From Acetobacteraceae bacterium (GTDB lineage Bacteria; Pseudomonadota; Alphaproteobacteria; Acetobacterales; Acetobacteraceae): 64,000 bases of DNA. The position numbers and the translations under genes were made by a program. Within the stretch, counting starts at the first letter, position 1. Every line of letters begins with the position of its first letter. The notes below the pieces were generated by a model. That model did no database searches and was not told where the DNA came from. It was given only the letters and a program-made list of their open reading frames with translations. The DNA lies in NCBI GenBank assembly GCA_003151425.1, contig PLXO01000336.1, positions 1 to 64,000 of the forward strand, written 5' to 3'. This document shows positions 62,148-64,000 of the stretch, piece by piece.

Positions 62148-63188
62148 TCAGCTCAGGATCCAGCTATTGAACACTTCGCCGACCTTCTGTCCGTTCTGCG
62201 CCCACCAGTCGAAATTCTGAAACACGCCCTTTGGCAAATTTTCCTCCGAGGAAGGCAGAAACGCGAGCCGCTGCTTGTCGAGCAGCGCCAGCGCCTTGCG
62301 GTTGACCGGCCCGTACGGAATCGCCTTGGAAAATTCTGCCTGCGGACCGGCCTGCAGGGTGAAGGCGATGAAGTCCATTGCCGCCTGCTTGTTCTTTGTC
62401 CCGCGCGGAATCATCCACGCGTCGGCAACGAACAACGCCTGGTTGAAGTTGAAGTCGACCGGCGCGCCGGCGAGCTTGGGATCGAACACGCGGCCGTTCC
62501 ACGTCATTCCGGCGGCGATGTCGCCGTCAATCAGGATTTGCGCCGATTGCCCGCCACTGGTCCACCAGAAGATCTGCGACTTGATCCGATCCAGGCTCTT
62601 CAACGCACGCTCGACATCGATAGGATACAGCTTGTCCTTTGCCACGCCGTCCGCCAGCAGTGCGATCTCCATGGTCTGGAAGGGCTGCTTCCAGAAGCCG
62701 CGCTGGCCGCCGAACCGTTTCATATCCCACAGCTCCGCCCAGGTCTGCGGCACATCCGCCGCCTTGACGTTCTTGGTGTTCCAAGACATCACCGCGGCGG
62801 CCACATCGCATGGAACGTAGGACTCGTGCGGCACGCCGGCGATCAGATCGGTCTTGTCGATCACGCCGTAATCCAGCTTCTCCAGCAACCCCTGCGCGGC
62901 GTTGGTCGCCGCGGCAGAGGAATCCATCTGTGCCACATCCCATTCAACCGCGCCTGCCTCCACCATCGCCTTAAGTTTCGAATAGGTGTTGACCGTGCTG
63001 ACGATCTCGATGCCGGTCTTCGCGGTGAACGGCTTGTAATAGGCCGCGGTGAACGCCTCCTCCAGCTTGCCGCCACTCGACGCGACGACAATGCTTGCCG
63101 GCTTGGCGCGCGCCAGGGGTGGCGCGGCCAACACGGTTGCGGCGGCCCCTAGCACGGCACGGCGAGAAACACGGCGTGATGTGGTCAT
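62148..63188 (-). CDS. Tat-exported polyamine-type ABC substrate-binding protein
   Basis: A 346-residue binding protein of the PotD/AfuA type. The leader MTTSRRVSRRAVLGAAATVL carries a twin-arginine motif and ends near ARA. The mature part contains SGGKLEEAFTAAYYKPFTAK, EWDVAQMDSSAAATNAAQGL and WMIPRGTKNKQAAMDFIAFT. GGGGGAG precedes the ATG at 63188. The ATPase gene lies 28 bases upstream on the same strand; permeases presumably lie outside the window. It is a healthy paralogue of the broken binding protein at 43804-44612. Confidence 0.93.
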   Translation of the reverse strand: MTTSRRVSRRAVLGAAATVLAAPPLARAKPASIVVASSGGKLEEAFTAAYYKPFTAKTGIEIVSTVNTYSKLKAMVEAGAVEWDVAQMDSSAAATNAAQGLLEKLDYGVIDKTDLIAGVPHESYVPCDVAAAVMSWNTKNVKAADVPQTWAELWDMKRFGGQRGFWKQPFQTMEIALLADGVAKDKLYPIDVERALKSLDRIKSQIFWWTSGGQSAQILIDGDIAAGMTWNGRVFDPKLAGAPVDFNFNQALFVADAWMIPRGTKNKQAAMDFIAFTLQAGPQAEFSKAIPYGPVNRKALALLDKQRLAFLPSSEENLPKGVFQNFDWWAQNGQKVGEVFNSWILS

Positions 63189-63216
63189 GGTCACTCCCCC
63201 TGTTGTGGCACTGTGC

Positions 63217-64000
63217 TCATGCCGGCAGCACCAACGCGTCCTCGGCGTCCCAGCCGACATGCACGACGCCATCCCTTGGCAGCACCGTCGTGCGTCGCTC
63301 CGACGCGACACGCGCGGTCACGATGCAGTTCGGCGCGATCGCTACACGATAACGGATGCTGCCGGCGGCATGCACGATATCGACGATGCGGCCAGAGAAG
63401 CAATTGTCCCGCGCCGGCGGGGTTTCGGCAATGGTGACGTTCTCCGGCCGGATACAAACAACCGTGCCCGTCGGCGATCCGCACGCAAGCAGCTCCAGTC
63501 CTACTTCGGTGGCGAACCGCGACCGCCCCGCCGGGAGTGGATCGGTCCGCACAATACCGAACATATTCGCCTCGCCCAGGAAGCGCGCGACGAAGCTGTT
63601 GCGCGGTCGTTCGTAAAGCTCATGTGGTGGGCCGACCTGCTCGATCGCGCCGTGGTTCATGATCGCCATTCGATCCGCCATCGATGCGGCTTCCTGCTGA
63701 TCGTGCGTCACGTACAGGATGGTTGCGCCGACGCTGTGATGGAACTGCCGCAGTTCCTCCTGCATGTCCTCGCGCAGGTTCTTGTCCAACGCACCGAGCG
63801 GCTCGTCCATCAGCAGCAGCGGCGGATCGTAGACCGCGGCCCGCGCCAGCGCCACGCGCTGCTGCTGTCCGCCGGAAAGCTGCGCCGGCATGCGATCGGC
63901 AAAGCCGCCGAGCCGCACCATCTCCAGCGCGCGCGCCACCCGCGCGGCGATCTCCGCCCGTGGCAGGCGGCGCATCTTCAACGGAAATGCAATGTTCCGC
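63217..64000 (-). CDS. ABC ATPase, PotA/spermidine type, partial at right edge
   Basis: The last 261 codons of an import ATPase; the Walker A end lies beyond the window. Visible: signature LSGGQQQRVALARAAVYDPP, Walker B LLLMDEPLGALDKNLREDMQ, switch THDQQEA and a C-terminal TOBE domain with CIRPENVTIAETP. It is cotranscribed with the Tat-exported binding protein. The reading at the edge is RNIAFPLKMRRLPRAEI, typical of the helical subdomain. Confidence 0.93.
   Translation of the reverse strand, partial: RNIAFPLKMRRLPRAEIAARVARALEMVRLGGFADRMPAQLSGGQQQRVALARAAVYDPPLLLMDEPLGALDKNLREDMQEELRQFHHSVGATILYVTHDQQEAASMADRMAIMNHGAIEQVGPPHELYERPRNSFVARFLGEANMFGIVRTDPLPAGRSRFATEVGLELLACGSPTGTVVCIRPENVTIAETPPARDNCFSGRIVDIVHAAGSIRYRVAIAPNCIVTARVASERRTTVLPRDGVVHVGWDAEDALVLPA

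Overview
The window is GC-rich chromosomal DNA with the gene style of an alphaproteobacterium. The gene set fits an acetic-acid-bacteria-like member of the Rhodospirillales (Acetobacteraceae): a phosphoketolase, a PQQ alcohol dehydrogenase with its cytochrome c, a SufE homologue, FNR/FixK-type operators, and many solute-binding proteins and amidohydrolases. The placement is inference; there is no rRNA and no family-level marker. Two tRNA genes are present, tRNA-Thr(TGT) near 1.4 kb and tRNA-Ser(CGA) near 41.4 kb.

Layout. 0-1.1 kb: a broken transposase running off the left edge. 1.3-15.5 kb: tRNA-Thr, phosphoketolase divergent from a HAD phosphatase, a deleted metallo-hydrolase, an amidohydrolase/decarboxylase, a quinoprotein dehydrogenase with a lanthanide-type active site plus a diheme cytochrome c, an SDR flanked by a gene and a scrap of the same amidohydrolase, HigBA- and VapBC-type toxin-antitoxin pairs, SufE and an MFS transporter. 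15.6-24.1 kb: the most notable locus. Downstream of a near-perfect FNR/FixK box lie a flavin/[2Fe-2S] NAD(P)H reductase subunit, a GltD/NfnB-like Fe-S flavoprotein, a two-subunit 2-oxoacid:ferredoxin oxidoreductase, and a 780-residue protein of unknown type ending in a single-cluster ferredoxin domain. Together they look like a low-potential electron supply module for micro-oxic or anaerobic conditions.

24-36 kb: a small FNR-linked gene, a cupin, an aminotransferase, a three-gene catabolic operon (luciferase-like oxidoreductase, enolase-superfamily enzyme, CoA-transferase) and a YhaO/YhaN-type nuclease-ATPase operon. 36.2-38.5 kb holds no convincing gene but contains a non-coding tandem array of about nine units with a 127-bp period. 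38.5-41.4 kb: a small membrane peptide, a methyltransferase, GloB and a glutathione transferase, then a scrap of a chemoreceptor and tRNA-Ser.

42-62 kb is a transport and catabolism region in which intact and ruined genes alternate. Broken ones include two ABC permeases, a deacylase fused in frame to a truncated binding protein, a sulfopyruvate-decarboxylase-like subunit, two isopenicillin-N-synthase-like oxygenases and a D-threonine-aldolase-like gene. Intact ones include a complete dipeptide-type ABC transporter, an ADP-forming acyl-CoA synthetase, and two amidohydrolase-family proteins lacking canonical metal ligands. The window closes with a Tat-exported binding protein and the 3' part of its ABC ATPase gene.
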